Source: Henckelia pumila (lineage: Eukaryota; Streptophyta; Magnoliopsida; Lamiales; Gesneriaceae). Taken from it: DNA of 64,000 nt. The position numbers and the translations under genes were made by a program. Under the pieces are notes generated by a model. The model was not told the origin of the DNA. It searched no databases and saw only the letters and a program-made list of their open reading frames with translations. Each line of letters opens with the position of its first letter. Positions within the stretch are counted from its first letter, which is position 1. Below are positions 10,491 through 23,578 of the stretch, piece by piece. The DNA lies in NCBI RefSeq assembly GCF_033568475.1, contig NW_027331831.1, positions 9,920,001 to 9,984,000 of the forward strand, read 5' to 3'.

Positions 10491-13400
10491 ATGGCAGGAG
10501 GTGGAGCAGCTGCACCACCACCAAAACAAGATGAGTTGATACCACATCCAGTCAAAGATCAGCTCCCTGGTGTTTCTTACTGCATCACAAGCCCACCACC
10601 ATGGCGTTAGTCCTCTTTCCTGTTCAATATTTTCGCCATGCAATCATGTTTGTATAGCTTCAAATTCTATGTTCATTGTTTGTAAAAATCAAAGTTTTGA
10701 ATCGCATTTTTGTTTTTTGTTTTGTTTTTTGGGTGTTTTTCATGTGTGGCTGACAGTTCAAAAGCCACCAATAAGAAAGTACTTGTGCTCTAGGACGTTC
10801 TTGAACTCGTTACCTCTCGAGCTTGTGGAAAGCAACACAATCTGTCTTTAACTGGTTTCAAGATCATAAATCTTATGTTTAGCATGCAATTTTTGTTCCC
10901 ATTTTGAAGGTTATTGGATAGGCTAATCTAAGCGTGTTTGCTGAATTCTTGTTTTAATATTGGATTCTTGCTTAATGCAGCTGAGGCAATACTGCTTGGT
11001 TTCCAGCACTACATTGTGATGCTTGGTACTACGGTTCTCATACCCTCCTTTCTGGCTCCTCAAATGGGAGGAGGAAAGGCAAATATTTTATTTACTGAAA
11101 AGGGCTCAATTTTGAATGGTTTTCAAGAACTATGATGCTTTTCTAGATTTTAACTAAACAAAATTGTTCCTTGGTTAGAAAGAGAAGGCTCAAATGATTC
11201 AGACACTACAATTTGTTGCTGGTTTGAATACGCTAGCTCAGACGTTACTCGGGACTCGACTGCCTGCTGTGATTGGAGGTTCTTATACATATATCCCCGC
11301 AACTTTGTCGATTGTCTTGGCTGGTCGATATAGTGAAATCTTGGAACCTGAAGAGGTGATCAATGAGCCCTCCGGTCGTTTTTAGCCTATGTAAAAGAGT
11401 TGTATTAGTTAGTTTGATTCGGTAATTGGTGTTATGTGTAGAGATTCAAGAGGATTATGAGAGGAATTCAGGGGGCTATGATTGTAGCTTCCACTCTTCA
11501 AATTGTTATCGGCTTTAGCGGCCTTTGGAGAAACGTTACTAGGTGATGTATCTATTGTTCTGTTTGAAATACATTATCATGGAGAAAAGGAAATTAAAAT
11601 CAAGAATCATATGTTTTAGCAGAGGTTGCTAAATCAGTTTCCTCTCATGTACATAATCCAGGTTCTTGAGTCCACTTTCTACAGTTCCATTGGTAGCTCT
11701 CAGTGGATTTGGGCTTTATGAGCTTGGTTTTCCTCTGGTAACCATAAAGTGTTCTTTTAGAAAAGAATATTGAATCCAGTGTTTCAAAATGAAGCTAATT
11801 TACAAATATCGTTGCATAATGCTTCCCAATACGTGAATTGTTCATGCTTTTCTACATTTCCAGGTAGCAAAATGTGTGGAGATTGGACTGCCTCAGCTCA
11901 TCTTACTAGTGATCTTTTCGCAAGTGAGTTTCATACTTTCATTGCATATTGTCACCGTCCTCTCCGCGTTCGGAGCTTCTAATAACATAATCTGCTGAAT
12001 GGCTTTTGCAGTGCTTACCTCATCTGATGAAAGGTGGAAAACACGTCTTTACTCGTTTTGCTGTGCTATTCTCCGTCATTTTAGTGTGGATTTATGCTCA
12101 TTTACTCACCATTGGTGGAGCATACAAACATGCGGCGCCAACGACTCAATTAAGCTGTAGAACTGACCGTGCTGGAATCATAAGTGGCTCTCCTTGGTAA
12201 GGCTCGTCGTGTAGTTTTCATAACCTGGTAAAATGGAACCTTTTGTTCCGTGGTTCTCGATTGAAGAAAGTATGAAAGCGATGAGAAATGGGTGAAAAGT
12301 TTCTGATATTCTCAGATTCTTGGAGCTTATGACTTCTACTGATAGATTCTCACTTTCTACAGGATCAGAGTTCCGTATCCATTTCAATGGGGAGCTCCTA
12401 CTTTCCATGCCGGAGAAGCATTTGCCATGATGGCGACTTCGTTTGTTACCCTTGTTGAGGTGCCTATATTTGTCAAGAATCCTATAAACAAATAGTTCAG
12501 TGCATCATTGCATGTTTCTATTGGTTTTATTTTCATAGGCAGTTTAATTGAACTAGAACCCATGAAGTTCTGTAAACTCGACTTGGACTTGATTCGTTTA
12601 CACCCTAAGCAATAGCCATTCAGGTGGTAATTAACATTTCTGTTACTTTAACAACTGGCAGTCCACTGGTGCTTTCATTGCTGTGTCAAGGTATGCCAGT
12701 GCAACTCCTATGCCGCATTCTGTTCTTAGCCGAGGCGTTGGCTGGCAGGTAATTGGGCTTAAAATCATTTACTTTGCTTTCATAGACAGGCCAAAGTCTC
12801 ACAAGAATTTGAATCCTAATATTATTTGAGTTTTTTTTGTTACAACTCTGTTTGTTTTCAGGGCATCGGCATATTGTTTTCTGGAATTTTCGGAACTGGA
12901 ACTGGATCATCTGTTTCTATGTAGGATTCTTTGTTCTTTTCCCCTGGTTTAGCATAAACTTGCACTTGCAAACTCTGAACTCTCATATTGGACAGTGAAA
13001 ATGCCGGTTTGCTCGGGTTGACACGAGTTGGAAGCCGAAGAGTTATACAAGTTTCTGCTGTTTTTATGATATTCTTTTCCATACTAGGCAAGTAATCGGA
13101 TCTCTTTTTCCTTTTCATTTCAAATAAACTACCAAGAAACTTCTCTATGATGTTTAAATACTAACTTTGGCGAAATTCAGGCAAATTCGGAGCTGTCTTT
13201 GCTTCAATTCCAGCTCCAATAGTTGCTGCTTTATATTGCATTTTGTTTGCCTATGTTGGTATGCATGATCATTTAAAGTTCATCTATAATTTTCAATATA
13301 TCTCACATGAATTAGCCCATTGAAATTAAAGAACTGAAAACCATAAATGAAAACACAGGGGTAGGAGGTCTCAGTTTCCTGCAATTCTGCAACTTGAATG

Positions 13401-13814
13401 CCTTCAGAACAAAGTTCATTCTTGCATTCTCAATCTTCATGGGCTTATCGATACCACAATATTTCAACGAGTACCGATCCGTAAAGGGCTATGGCCCCAT
13501 CCATTCCCCAGCAAAATGGGTAAGCACTCATCACATAGTCTAAGTTTCTGCATAAACATGAATTCAAGAACTTGATCATTGGCTCTTATTGGCAGTTCAA
13601 CGACATGATCAACGTTCCTTTCTCGTCGGAACCATTCGTTGCTGGAGTTTTGGCGCTGATCTTGGATGTCACGTTGCCTCCGAAAGACAGCACGACGAGG
13701 AAAGATAGAGGCATGCATTGGTGGGATAGGTTCCATTCATATAAAACAGATACAAGAAGTGAAGAGTTCTATTCCTTGCCTTGCAATCTCAACAAATTCT
13801 TCCCATCTGTGTAG
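10491..13814 (+). CDS. Nucleobase-ascorbate transporter (NAT/NCS2 family), complete
   Basis: Fourteen exons join to 1605 bp, 534 residues plus stop: 10491-10605, 10981-11078, 11179-11355, 11442-11542, 11662-11737, 11864-11923, 12012-12196, 12363-12459, 12662-12748, 12862-12920, 12996-13087, 13181-13258, 13359-13519, 13596-13814. The start MAGGG and end NLNKFFPSV are typical of plant NAT proteins, as is the length. Key family signatures are intact: the QH pair (residues 47-48, GFQHY), the acidic residue in LVEST (Glu303), and the NAT signature ENAGLLGLTR (353-362). By family knowledge these are multi-pass membrane proteins that import xanthine, uric acid, adenine, guanine or uracil with protons. 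It looks closest to the Arabidopsis NAT5/NAT6 group, from memory. Introns 2 and 11 have GC donors. No disabling changes were seen. Confidence 0.95.
11079..11178 (+). other. GC-AG intron 2 of the transporter gene
   Basis: The exon ends AAAG and the intron begins GCAAAT; no GT donor is available nearby that keeps the conserved MGGG-(K/N)(K/E)EKA reading. The acceptor is TTGGTTAG at 11178. The resulting protein has exactly the family's spacing here. Confidence 0.85.
13088..13180 (+). other. GC-AG intron 11 of the transporter gene
   Basis: The donor is CTAG/GCAAGTAA, a strong match to the GC-donor consensus AG/GCAAGT. Using the GT four bases further in would need an acceptor that does not exist, and would lose the conserved SILGKFGA reading that the GC donor gives. 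Confidence 0.85.
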
Positions 13815-14178
13815 ATGTAGAGAGAATTAAATTGACAAAGCCATGAAGTCTTAAGTTTTTGCCTTGGTTTTTTAAGGACTTGGTGTGTGTTTTGGTTTAG
13901 CAGCAACAATTGCTTTATTTTGCCAACAAATCAAATATGTTATTAGTGTTTTCTAGGAACAAAAGAACACCCAATTTCATATTTGCTTCAATATTTGTTC
14001 AAATGACTCAAACATGCTATGGTTCCATCTTTCATCAACTTTTGCTAATTTAAGGAAGATTTGCAATTATTTTACGAGTATTAATTCAAAAGTCATGTTA
14101 GATATACACTTTAAGTTCATAATCGAGATGACATTTTTCTGTTTTAAGTGTAACAAACATAGAATAAAAAATTGGGTG

Positions 14179-14350
14179 ATGCTACATGTACACATAGGAT
14201 TACACGTTTGGTTACACATTACGCTTGAAATCACCAAATTATCCATTCATCTTATTTGAAAAAACTCTTTAAAAAATACATCAAGGATAATTATGTAATT
14301 TCAAGTGCAATGTGTAACTCAACGTGTAATCCTCCGTGTACGTGTAGCAT
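14179..14350. mobile_element. Hairpin MITE, ATGCTAC family, copy 1
   Basis: This is a 172-bp near-palindrome. The left arm starts ATGCTACATGTACAC and the right arm ends GTACGTGTAGCAT; pairing continues for about 65 bases through a loop of roughly 40. A second copy with the same arms and length lies at 47873-48045. There is no coding capacity, so it needs an enzyme supplied in trans. Confidence 0.85.
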
Positions 14351-15240
14351 TTCCCTAAAAAGTATAAAAAAGATATCTTGGATTCAAGGATATTTTTATA
14401 ATTTTTCATGCAAAATATAATCTAAAGTGTACACCAACAATTTTTCTTAATTCAAATTTGACCCCTCAAACTGTTGTTGACGTTCTTTTACTTCAAATTA
14501 GTTGCATCACTCCACCCGTTAATTATTAACAAACCCTAAACCATGTTTTCTTTAGGAAAAAAAAAAATCAACCTTTTTGTTTAAAATATTTAACCTTTTC
14601 GAAAAAAAAATGTTGGTTACAATTATTTTTCATTAAATACGGATTATATGAAATACGCAACATATATTATCTCAAGTGCTAGTGTAAAAGAAACAATGTG
14701 TTGTGGAGTGGTGTGGCGACGAATCAAGATTAAGCTTTTAAGTATTATAAATTTAAGTGATCTTGTTCAGAGCTTAAATATATAAAAAAATATATAATTT
14801 CCAATATAATTTTAACTAATTCAAGTCAAATAATATAAAATCATAAAAAAAATGAAATCCATAGTTTATAGTATGTTATAAAATAATATATCAAAATTTA
14901 CCCTTATTATCATATTATTCTCGGATTTTTTTTTAAAAAAAAGCGCATTTTATTGGGTATTATCTTAGGCCAATAATATAATACAATTTGACCACGGATT
15001 GACCATTTTCTCATTTTTAGCAAAATCATAGCGCCCAGCTAATCAAAATTACATTATCCCCCTTAATATATATTTTCATTTACATTAGTTAATTATTAAA
15101 ATGATAAAATCATAATTTATTAATTTATCTCAATTTAATCAATCAAATTAAACATATTTTTTTTTTATCAAATATTACTCCGTTTCCAACTCACATATTT
15201 TAATAATTATATATATATAAATATATATATATATAGAGAG

Positions 15241-15383
15241 TTTCGATATCACGCACCCTAGTGTGCAGGATTTTCATTAGCGACCACTAAAACTCAGTGG
15301 GTTTTAGTGATTTCTAAAAAAAGAAATGAAACACTAAAACTCACTGGTCACTCACGAAAATCCTGCACACTAAGGTATGTGGT

Positions 15384-15387
<4 letters not shown>
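15241..15387. mobile_element. Hairpin MITE flanked by TA repeats
   Basis: The left arm GATATCACGCACCCTAGTG (from 15245) and the right arm ending GGTATGTGGTATC (15386) pair imperfectly over about 60 bases. A small internal CACTAAAACTCA hairpin core lies between them. It sits within a (TA)n tract on both sides, so TA is the likely insertion target. Confidence 0.75.
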
Positions 15388-15421
<34 letters not shown>

Positions 15422-17340
15422 CACATTATATTGTGAACGAACCTTAATTAAAGCATTGGCTTCTTTCTCCTACCGAGTAGCCTAGGAAAAAAATACTTGC
15501 AAGATCTTTTACCAATATAAAACAAGATGTTGTTTCATTATTGATGGATGAAACAAAGTAATTCACGTGTCAGTAGCACTTTTGTCAATAGGCAAAAATA
15601 CAAATTTCACATGGACAATGGGGTCCGATTACACACAATGGGGAAAGGATAAAAACAGGAATTTAGTCTCATAAAGCAATATAATTTTACAAACAAAACA
15701 ACTATTTTACATGAGATGACACTATGCCCACCACTTTTTGTTAATTTATCCCAATTATCACACTTTAGTGTCTCCATATATTCAAGCAGACATCAAATTT
15801 TGCGTAAAATCATCTGCATTATTTAGCAGGCAAGAAGACCAGCTCGTACACGTGTCATTCTGTGATCGGTTCGTTTCGCAAACAATGTCCTACCGAACAA
15901 ATACATTCGATCCAAAATATTGGCATTTGATTCACCGGAGATTTAATTTTCGCATGGATTAACGTTAGATAAATAATTACAAATTTTTTGGCCCGTTTTT
16001 TAGTTACTCGACAACAAAAAGACAATGTAGTACAATTATAATATTTTAAACCATACAATAGTTCGATTATCTCGTTTCGATTGCTCTCATAACTGAAATA
16101 ATTATTTCACCACAAACCAAAATAAATCATTTGCATGGAATTGAGAGATCCCTTTGGATGATGAAAAGTGTAAAAGAAAGTGGAGGGCTTTTGAGAGAAT
16201 TATGAGTGGGGTGAAAGTGTCGAAAAGGTTGTCGACTTGTCTCACACTTTACCCTTTTTTGTACGTGTTGTTATTTTACAATTATTCAACTTAATATTGT
16301 TTTCATCTTCGCAATTTTTATTTTTTTTAAATACAACTATATAATTTTAAATAACATAACTCCAATTGAGAGGATTAATGTGTCATTTTTGGAAAGTATA
16401 CATGAAATTAATAGTCCCTTAGAGACGTTTGAGCTAATGAAATATGTGAGTCTTTGATCAATAGTCAGAAGTTCGATTTTTCTCTGCTAACATTTTTACA
16501 GACGATTCTTGTCACAACTCACATAGAGGTTGTTGAATGCGGTTTACCTGAATAATGTGATTTGTATGTTATTGTGTTAGCAAAAAAAATTATTCAATAC
16601 ACATTGAAAGATAATGTCTATCAACTTTATCGAAAATTTTTTGTTTTTTTTTGTTTTAAAATAAGAAAGCAAGCAAGCAAACTAGTGCTTCCATGAATGT
16701 ATTACGAAAGGGTTAGTGAACGGTTTTATTGAATAAAAAAAAGGGGCGAACACATCCCTCAAATTCAAAAATAATATGTAAATTGATAAAAAAAAATTAT
16801 CTATCAAAATATACTTCCTCCTAAAAAAAATATTGTATCAAGACCCATTACAAAATAATTTGGATATATATATATATAATGGGTGTCAATCACTTGAACA
16901 TCTGGAAAAAAATAAATAAAAGTGTCCATGATAGTGTGCAGATTATCATTCATATATACATATATATATATATATATAATTTTGATATTATGATTCATGG
17001 GCAACCATCATGGATATCTACATGGACAACAACTGACGTGATATATTATAAATATAAATATATATAAACATGAATTATGGATGCAGGTATCTCTATCACA
17101 ATTTTCCTAGGCGTGGGTGCTTGCACATGGCACCTAGATGTCTCTAGAGATTTTTCATTACGTTTTTTAGATCGAAATTTTAAGGTAAATTCGATAGGCA
17201 GCAATATATAACATAATTAACTTAATTTTGGTGATATATATATACACACGTAGAAAATCCAATCAAAAAAAGGTTTAGAAACAGAACCTATTTTGATTAT
17301 TCGAACAAACCAAATAGTTACGAAATCATATGACAATAGT

Positions 17341-17650
17341 TTTTTTGGTTCTTTATGTTTGTCATTTTGCAATTTCGATCATCTATGTTTTCAGATTTTA
17401 GTTTTAGTCTGTTATCTTTGTTTTTTTTTTTTTTTGGCAATTTTAGTCTTTTTTCCGATATAATGTTGATGTGACATCAATGCAGTGCTGATGTGGAGTC
17501 GACGTAGATGACGTCACTTAAGCATTTTTGAAGAAAATTGACTAAAAATTGCCAAAAATTTGAACATGCTGGACAGAAACTAAAATCTAAAAATATAGAT
17601 GATCGAAATCGTAAAATAAGAAACATATCGAACACAAATTGTAATTTTTC
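17341..17650. mobile_element. Long hairpin MITE
   Basis: Arms of about 100 bases (17345-17455 and 17525-17645) are inverted copies, for example TTTCGATCATCTATGTTTTC on the left against the complement of a near-identical block at 17591-17612. The spacer includes GATGTGG and GACGTCAC. Diverged partial copies occur at 53090-53216 and in intron 1 of the PADRE gene. Confidence 0.75.
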
Positions 17651-18797
17651 CCAAAATCATATTTACCACTTCTAATGTTATCCTACCCCATGGAGAGCTA
17701 GATTTGGCTCAATTATATAACAGTGAGTGAGGCTTAGTGTGTTATAAGCGTCTTGGAATTATAGTTAATGTGTATAGTTATATTTATTTTGTTTTATCCA
17801 TCTCATTATTAAATAAGGGTATGTTAGGATTTACAAGTAAAATATGTGTTTTCTCATTAATTTATGTTTAAGCAACTTCCATACAGTTTTTGATGCATAG
17901 TTTTATATTTCCTCACGGTTAAATGTATAAGAAAAAAAAAATCAAGTTTCGTTCATTATAATATTTTTACTATTTGGGTTTTTTTTTGGGTTTAATTCTG
18001 TCTTGTTACGTTGAATTAAGTTATGAGTAAACTCCCTCTTTTAATTTATTCTTTTTTTAAAAAAAATTATTCATTTTTCCAAAGAGACGTTATGTTGCTC
18101 TGATGTGTTGTCTGCATATTCATGTTGCGGCATTATTTTCGTCAATAAATGAATAAATTGCCATAAAAAATGAAATATACAATTTTAGCATTGAACTCTG
18201 ATAATATAGGTAATCAAAACTTCAAAGAAGCAAATTACTAAAATGGTTAAATTAAACCAAATTTGTAATTATTTTTCCCATTGATAATCCCCACGAAGAC
18301 TATCGAATACTAGACAAAAAAAATTTCCCACGCTTCACATTTGACACATTTTATGCTACACAGGTTGTTCTTCGCCCAATGCAGCATCTCCCTTTCATAG
18401 GTGCATAGAAATCCCTTCACATTTCGTGTCTTCTTAGTTCTTTAATATAAATTTATACTATATAAAAAGAATTTACCTATTAGAAAAAAAGGACACGATA
18501 TTTTTTTGTCAAAATTACACTTGTATGATATAGATATTACACTTTCGTTTTTGTCTTTTTGTTTTTGTTTTTGTTTTAAATAAATCGACATTTCAAATTG
18601 CAGTTCAATCCCTCGATAATTTTTACAACTATGATATATACTACTCTTTATATGAATATAAATCAAATTAATTAAAAAAATATTATACAAGCACGCAATA
18701 CATACACGATACACTAATAAATAAATAAAAATGAAAGTGCCGGTTAATTTTGTGGCCGCGGCCAGCCGTGGCAATTGGCAAACCTGGTGTACGTAGT

Positions 18798-18846
18798 TCT
18801 TTCCTTTCCTTTCCTTTCCTTTCCTTTATTTATTTATTTATTTTTT
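18798..18846 (+). repeat. Compound microsatellite (TTTCC)n and (ATTT)n
   Basis: About five TTTCC units run directly into four ATTT units and a T tract. Confidence 0.9.
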
Positions 18847-20237
18847 TTTCAAAAACAAAATTTATATTAAATTGCTTATGAACTGGTTATGATTTGAAGC
18901 CTATACATTATCACATTTTCTAAGAGAAGGTTCTTTTTGGTTGAAACACCATTAACAAAAGTACCAAAACAATGAATTTGTTTGCAAGCCATATTCTTTT
19001 AAAACAACAAGCACAAGAGATGGCGTGGAGTCGTGGACTCGGGATTTTTCGAGAGGACTGGGATATACTAAAGTAGTATTTGAGAAAACTTTTAAGAAGC
19101 ACTTTTAAACTTTTTATTATCAAAAATTTCAAAATTTTGTTAAAAAAAAGCTGAGAAGTGCTTCCTGTAATATCTCCCAAACACTACCTAATAATAAATG
19201 TTGGAAAAAAAATACACATGATATTCAAATATTTTCTTTTTTTACGTTAAAATCCAAATGTTTTCAACTGAGTACAAGATAAGTATCTATAACTCATTCC
19301 AAAATTGGTTTTTATTTTTTCAAAAAATATATATATTATGACACAATCATGGTCCTTTCCTAGTTACCTTATAATCTTATTCGAATAATGCTTGTGTTGC
19401 CAATTTTTGAGAAAGAAGGTGAGGAAATTAAGCCACTTTAATTAAACGTTTAAACTTTCAATGCAGTCGTATCATAAAATTAGTATTTATTAATTGGATT
19501 TACAAGGAAAGACCCCTTTCAGTTAATTATTTTATGAATATAGTTTTAAAAAATATTATTTTAAAAATATATATATAATATTAAAATTTTGAATGATTTT
19601 TATCGGCAATGTCCATGAAGCTCCATGACATGTGCAAGGTTCACAGACATGGCCACTAGATTAGAATGTTTTTTCTCACCAATAAAACATATATTCAACT
19701 TGTAGTAAAGTCTGGCCCCCCACAAGGTACAGATCCATAGAGCAAAATAGAAATTGTAATTATATCCCAATTTAAAGCTGTCCCAAACAGTAGAAAACTG
19801 AGCCTCTCAGCATTTAATAATAATTGGGTCTCCAGTTCCACATAAGTTCAAAAAAAAAAAAAAAATCATATATCATTTATTGTTATAACTATCCCAAAAT
19901 ATAACTCTCTCTTTCTTTCTTTTTTTCTTTTTTTTTGAATTAGAATTTTCCCACGAGATTCTTATAATTTAACATGTAATGCATAAATAATAACAATAAT
20001 TTTATAATTTAACCCATATTCTCATAACTTCATGAAAATGAAGCAGTCCATTTCCATCATTTAATGTTTTGGAACTGATATGGCCAACATGTCACATGGC
20101 TTTACAAAATTGATTTGACTGACATTTAATTACCAATTGTTCTGGTATACATATAATTCAAGAATCAGTAAATTTTTTCATAGCTAGCTAGGGTTTCCAT
20201 TAGTTTAAGAGAAATATTTCGATCAACAAGTCTAATG

Positions 20238-20944
20238 TAGGGGTGGCAAATTTTATATAAATCCCGATCCGTCTCGATTTCTAACTCGATCTCGTCTCGA
20301 AATTTTTTCGATCCAAAATTTTCTCGACCCGAGTGGTCGGGAAAATCCCGACCCGATTAATTTCGAGATCGGGATAGGCTACTCTTTCCGACGGGATTCT
20401 CGACCCGACCCGAATATAAAAATAATATTTTTTTAATAATATTTTTTAATTAAAAAAATAATTTTTTTTTAAAATTTTATGTTTTAATATTAATATTTTT
20501 ATAATTATATACCATATAATTTTTTTATATTTATATTTTTTAATATTAAAATTGAGTTATAAATTTTTATTTTGTTTTTTTATTATTATGAATAATTATA
20601 TGTTTTTTTTATTAATTAAGTAGTTATTTTAGTTTATTTGTAATATACTAAAAAAATTTTTAGTTTTTTAATGGTTATATATAAAGAAATTTTAATTTAT
20701 TTGTAATGTATTAAAAAATTGTTTGATTTTTTCATAATTTTTTTTAAAAAATATTTTCATAGAATTTTTTTTTAAAAAAAATATTATTCGGGATTACCCT
20801 CTCCCGACCCGACGGGATCCCGAACATTCGGGTCCCGACACTTTTCGGGTGCGGGATCGGGAGAAAAAAAATATCTCAATTCCTATCGGGATGAGAATCG
20901 GGTAAGGGGGTTACGGAACGGATCCCGACCCGATTCCACCCCTA
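20238..20944. mobile_element. Non-autonomous hAT-type element, 707 bp
   Basis: The ends are TAGGGGTGGCAAAT and GATTCCACCCCTA, flanked by a perfect 8-bp duplication GTCTAATG (20230-20237 and 20945-20952), the hAT hallmark. Both end regions are rich in CCCGACCCGA-type repeats and their complements; the middle 350 bases are extremely AT-rich. No transposase is encoded. Confidence 0.9.
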
Positions 20945-20952
20945 GTCTAATG

Positions 20953-22190
20953 TAGACAGAAGTCACAGAACCTAATCAATTATTTCTCGATTTCAAGCCA
21001 TTTTTAGATATTTTTTTTGAAGAATTATTATTATTATTAGCACATAATTAATTTACAACTTTGTAGATGGCCTGCACAAATGTTTTGACTAATTTTATTT
21101 ACTAGAAAATAATAAAAATTATTAGTAAATAATAAATACAGATTGCAACACGAGTTTAAATTTTAAAATAGATTCTACAAATTAATTACTATTTTTTCCC
21201 TTAATTCTTGCCGTCTCTTAAGAACACAGTGTTATAATTAATTAATTCGCTAATGACCGTGACAACACAATCCTCCAAGATCGTAGCTTTTGATGGCAAG
21301 CCAGGTGGCACCGCCACCTGAATTTCAGCAAACAAAATGCCGGCTCATAAAAAAAAATAAAATAAAGAAAAGTCAAATGATTTGCAAAATATCATTAATT
21401 TAAGAGCAATGCTACATATACAATCAATTTTGTACAATCAAATCTTACAACACAATTTAAAAATTAAATATATCAAAATCTCACGATAAATTGAATACAA
21501 AATTTCGTGATAAAATAACAAATATCACAATATAATTGTTGTAAATATCGTTGTACATGATATTTGTTGTTGTCCCTTTAACATTATCCTTAATTTAACT
21601 GTAAGTATTATACAATCCTCAAATTTTCCGAACCTACAATTCTCAACACTATCCATAAAAATTAACAAAAAGACATAATACTTCATATTCATTGTACCGA
21701 AGAATTGTTTGATGTTTGAAGGAATTAATCCCTAATTTTTCAAAAACTGAAAAAGAAGAAAAAATATAATAATAATAATAATAACAACAACAATAACAAT
21801 AAGGTTCATCTAATATTGACTTTAGCAGATGATATCTTCACTTCATCATATCAAATAATATAATACACACGAAAACTTCACTAAAATATAAACTATATAT
21901 ATAAATGCCATCTAATACTAAAGTAGATAACTGCCATTCCATTTTAAATTGTTGTACCGAAGAGGGAGATATATTAATTCCTTGAATGAGACATCTTTTA
22001 ATGGGTCAATTGCTTATAGTTCAAAAAAAAAAAAAAAAAAAACTTTACTCTTCACATTCTCTATATTTTAATTGACAGCTAGAAATATAAAACAATGGCG
22101 TCAAATAAGTCTCTTCTTCTTCTTCTTTTATGTACTTCTGTACAAAATTATTAGCCAAATAATGTCGTTATCAGACATATTTAAAATGAG
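20953..22190. other. Gene-free AT-rich stretch
   Basis: Only AT-rich sequence, a short AAT/AAC microsatellite near 21763-21800 and an A tract near 22023 were seen; no gene or bounded element. Confidence 0.6.
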
Positions 22191-22192
22191 GA

Positions 22193-22193
<1 letters not shown>

Positions 22194-22231
<38 letters not shown>
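22194..22231 (+). repeat. (ATT)n microsatellite
   Basis: About twelve ATT units lie roughly 220 bases upstream of the PADRE start codon, probably within its promoter. Confidence 0.9.
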
Positions 22232-22451
22232 GATTTATACGATTTTACCGACAATATTTTACTGCATGGTTTGTGTAGTGGGTACTCCTATAGAAAGGGA
22301 CCATTGGCTAACTCGTCTCCTTTCTTTCTTGTGTCGACTTCCCTTATCTATCTCTTCACAAAACATCATTGAATCTCTCACTAAAACCACCAAATCATTA
22401 ATTCATTTATCAGAGGGAAATAAACAAAAAAAAAAAAAAAAAGAACCGAAG

Positions 22452-22977
22452 ATGGGAAATTGCCAAGCAGTTGATGCAGCAGCACTAGTGATACAACATC
22501 CGAATGGGAAGCTGGAGAGGATGTATTGGACCATTACAGCAAATGAGGTGATGAAAATGAATCCCGGCCATTATGTATCACTCATAATTCCATTGCCGGC
22601 CTCCGCCGACGACAATCCCGGCGACGACGCCAGGACAGTGAGGTTCACCCGAGTGAAGCTTCTCCGGCCGAGTGACACTCTGGTTCTCGGCCGGGCTTAT
22701 CGCCTTGTCACCACTCAAGGTCAGTTTCTCCGACCGATTATATATTTTCATGATATATAGCTTGTTTAAGTTATATTTTATGTTATCAAATTTCAGTTTT
22801 AGTTTTTTTTTTTTATATATATATAGTTTTAGTCATTTTTTTTATCGGCATTCGACGCAGAGGTTATGAAAGTGCTTAGAGCAAAGAAGCATGCAAAGAT
22901 GAAGAGAAACCAGTCGGATTCAGGCGAAAACATGCTGATGGAGAACAATGGTTCCGAGGAGAAGAATGATCATCATG

Positions 22978-23017
<40 letters not shown>

Positions 23018-23177
23018 CCTTTGTTATCTTGGATCTTAATTCATTTTGGTTTATGAAATCTTAAAATTAAATCCCTTTTTTTAGAGGCAAAAAATTGCAA
23101 AAGTTCGTGTCCTGTACTAGAATTCATGTTGTGTCAGTACTTGTGGCCTACAAACTGACAATACACATTTTGAACTG

Positions 23178-23225
<48 letters not shown>

Positions 23226-23578
23226 AGTTTTGCTATCCTGTCCATCCACCGTTCCCACATAATGTATTCACCATGAGGTGACACTCAACTATTGGACGCA
23301 CAATTGGTGGGCACAGTGAGTTAGCATGATAGCAAAATTGTATATATATATATACCTTGAATTCAAATATATAAATTCTAAGCTATTATTATTTGAAGCA
23401 CATAGTACTGTTCTGAAATCTTTGAAAGAAACTAATGAAAGCCAAAACATAAAATCAGATTCAGGGCAAAAGATCGGACAAACACCACCACCAGAGGACG
23501 GGACCGGCGAACTCCGCCACCGGACGGCCCAAATTGTGGCGGCCATCTTTGCAAAGCATTTCGGAGTCTGCGAGCTGA
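22452..23578 (+). CDS. PADRE/DUF4228 domain protein, complete
   Basis: Three exons (22452-22719, 22861-22979, 23465-23578) encode 166 residues. It begins MGNCQ, so Gly2 can be N-myristoylated and Cys4 palmitoylated, pointing to the plasma membrane. The family core follows: VIQHPNGKLERMYW, NPGHYVSLI, VRFTRVKLLRPSDTLVLG and YRLVTTQEVMK, then a Lys-rich stretch. The last exon ends RPKLWRPSLQSISESAS, the conserved C-terminal block of this family. The start is the ATG after an A tract; the frame is open upstream but lacks the motif. The third-exon acceptor could be at 23458/23459 instead, adding two residues; both keep frame. Family members respond to pathogens and abiotic stress; biochemical activity is unknown. 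Intron 2 carries two (TA)n tracts and a hairpin repeat. Confidence 0.92.
23184..23340. mobile_element. (TA)n tract and hairpin MITE in PADRE intron 2
   Basis: A (TA)n tract (23184-23220) is followed by an imperfect hairpin (about 23222-23338). GTTTTGCTATCCTGTC on the left pairs with GCATGATAGCAAAATT on the right, followed by more TA repeats. Another (TA)n tract follows the exon 2 donor at 22980-23012. Confidence 0.65.

Noticed and set aside
18442-18774. 110-codon minus frame in AT-rich DNA
   Set aside because: Ile/Tyr/Lys-rich translation from AT-rich sequence with no motif.
22230-22451. Upstream extension of the PADRE frame
   Set aside because: The frame is open but the extension is low-complexity (poly-Lys from an A tract) and the family start MGNC at 22452 is clear.
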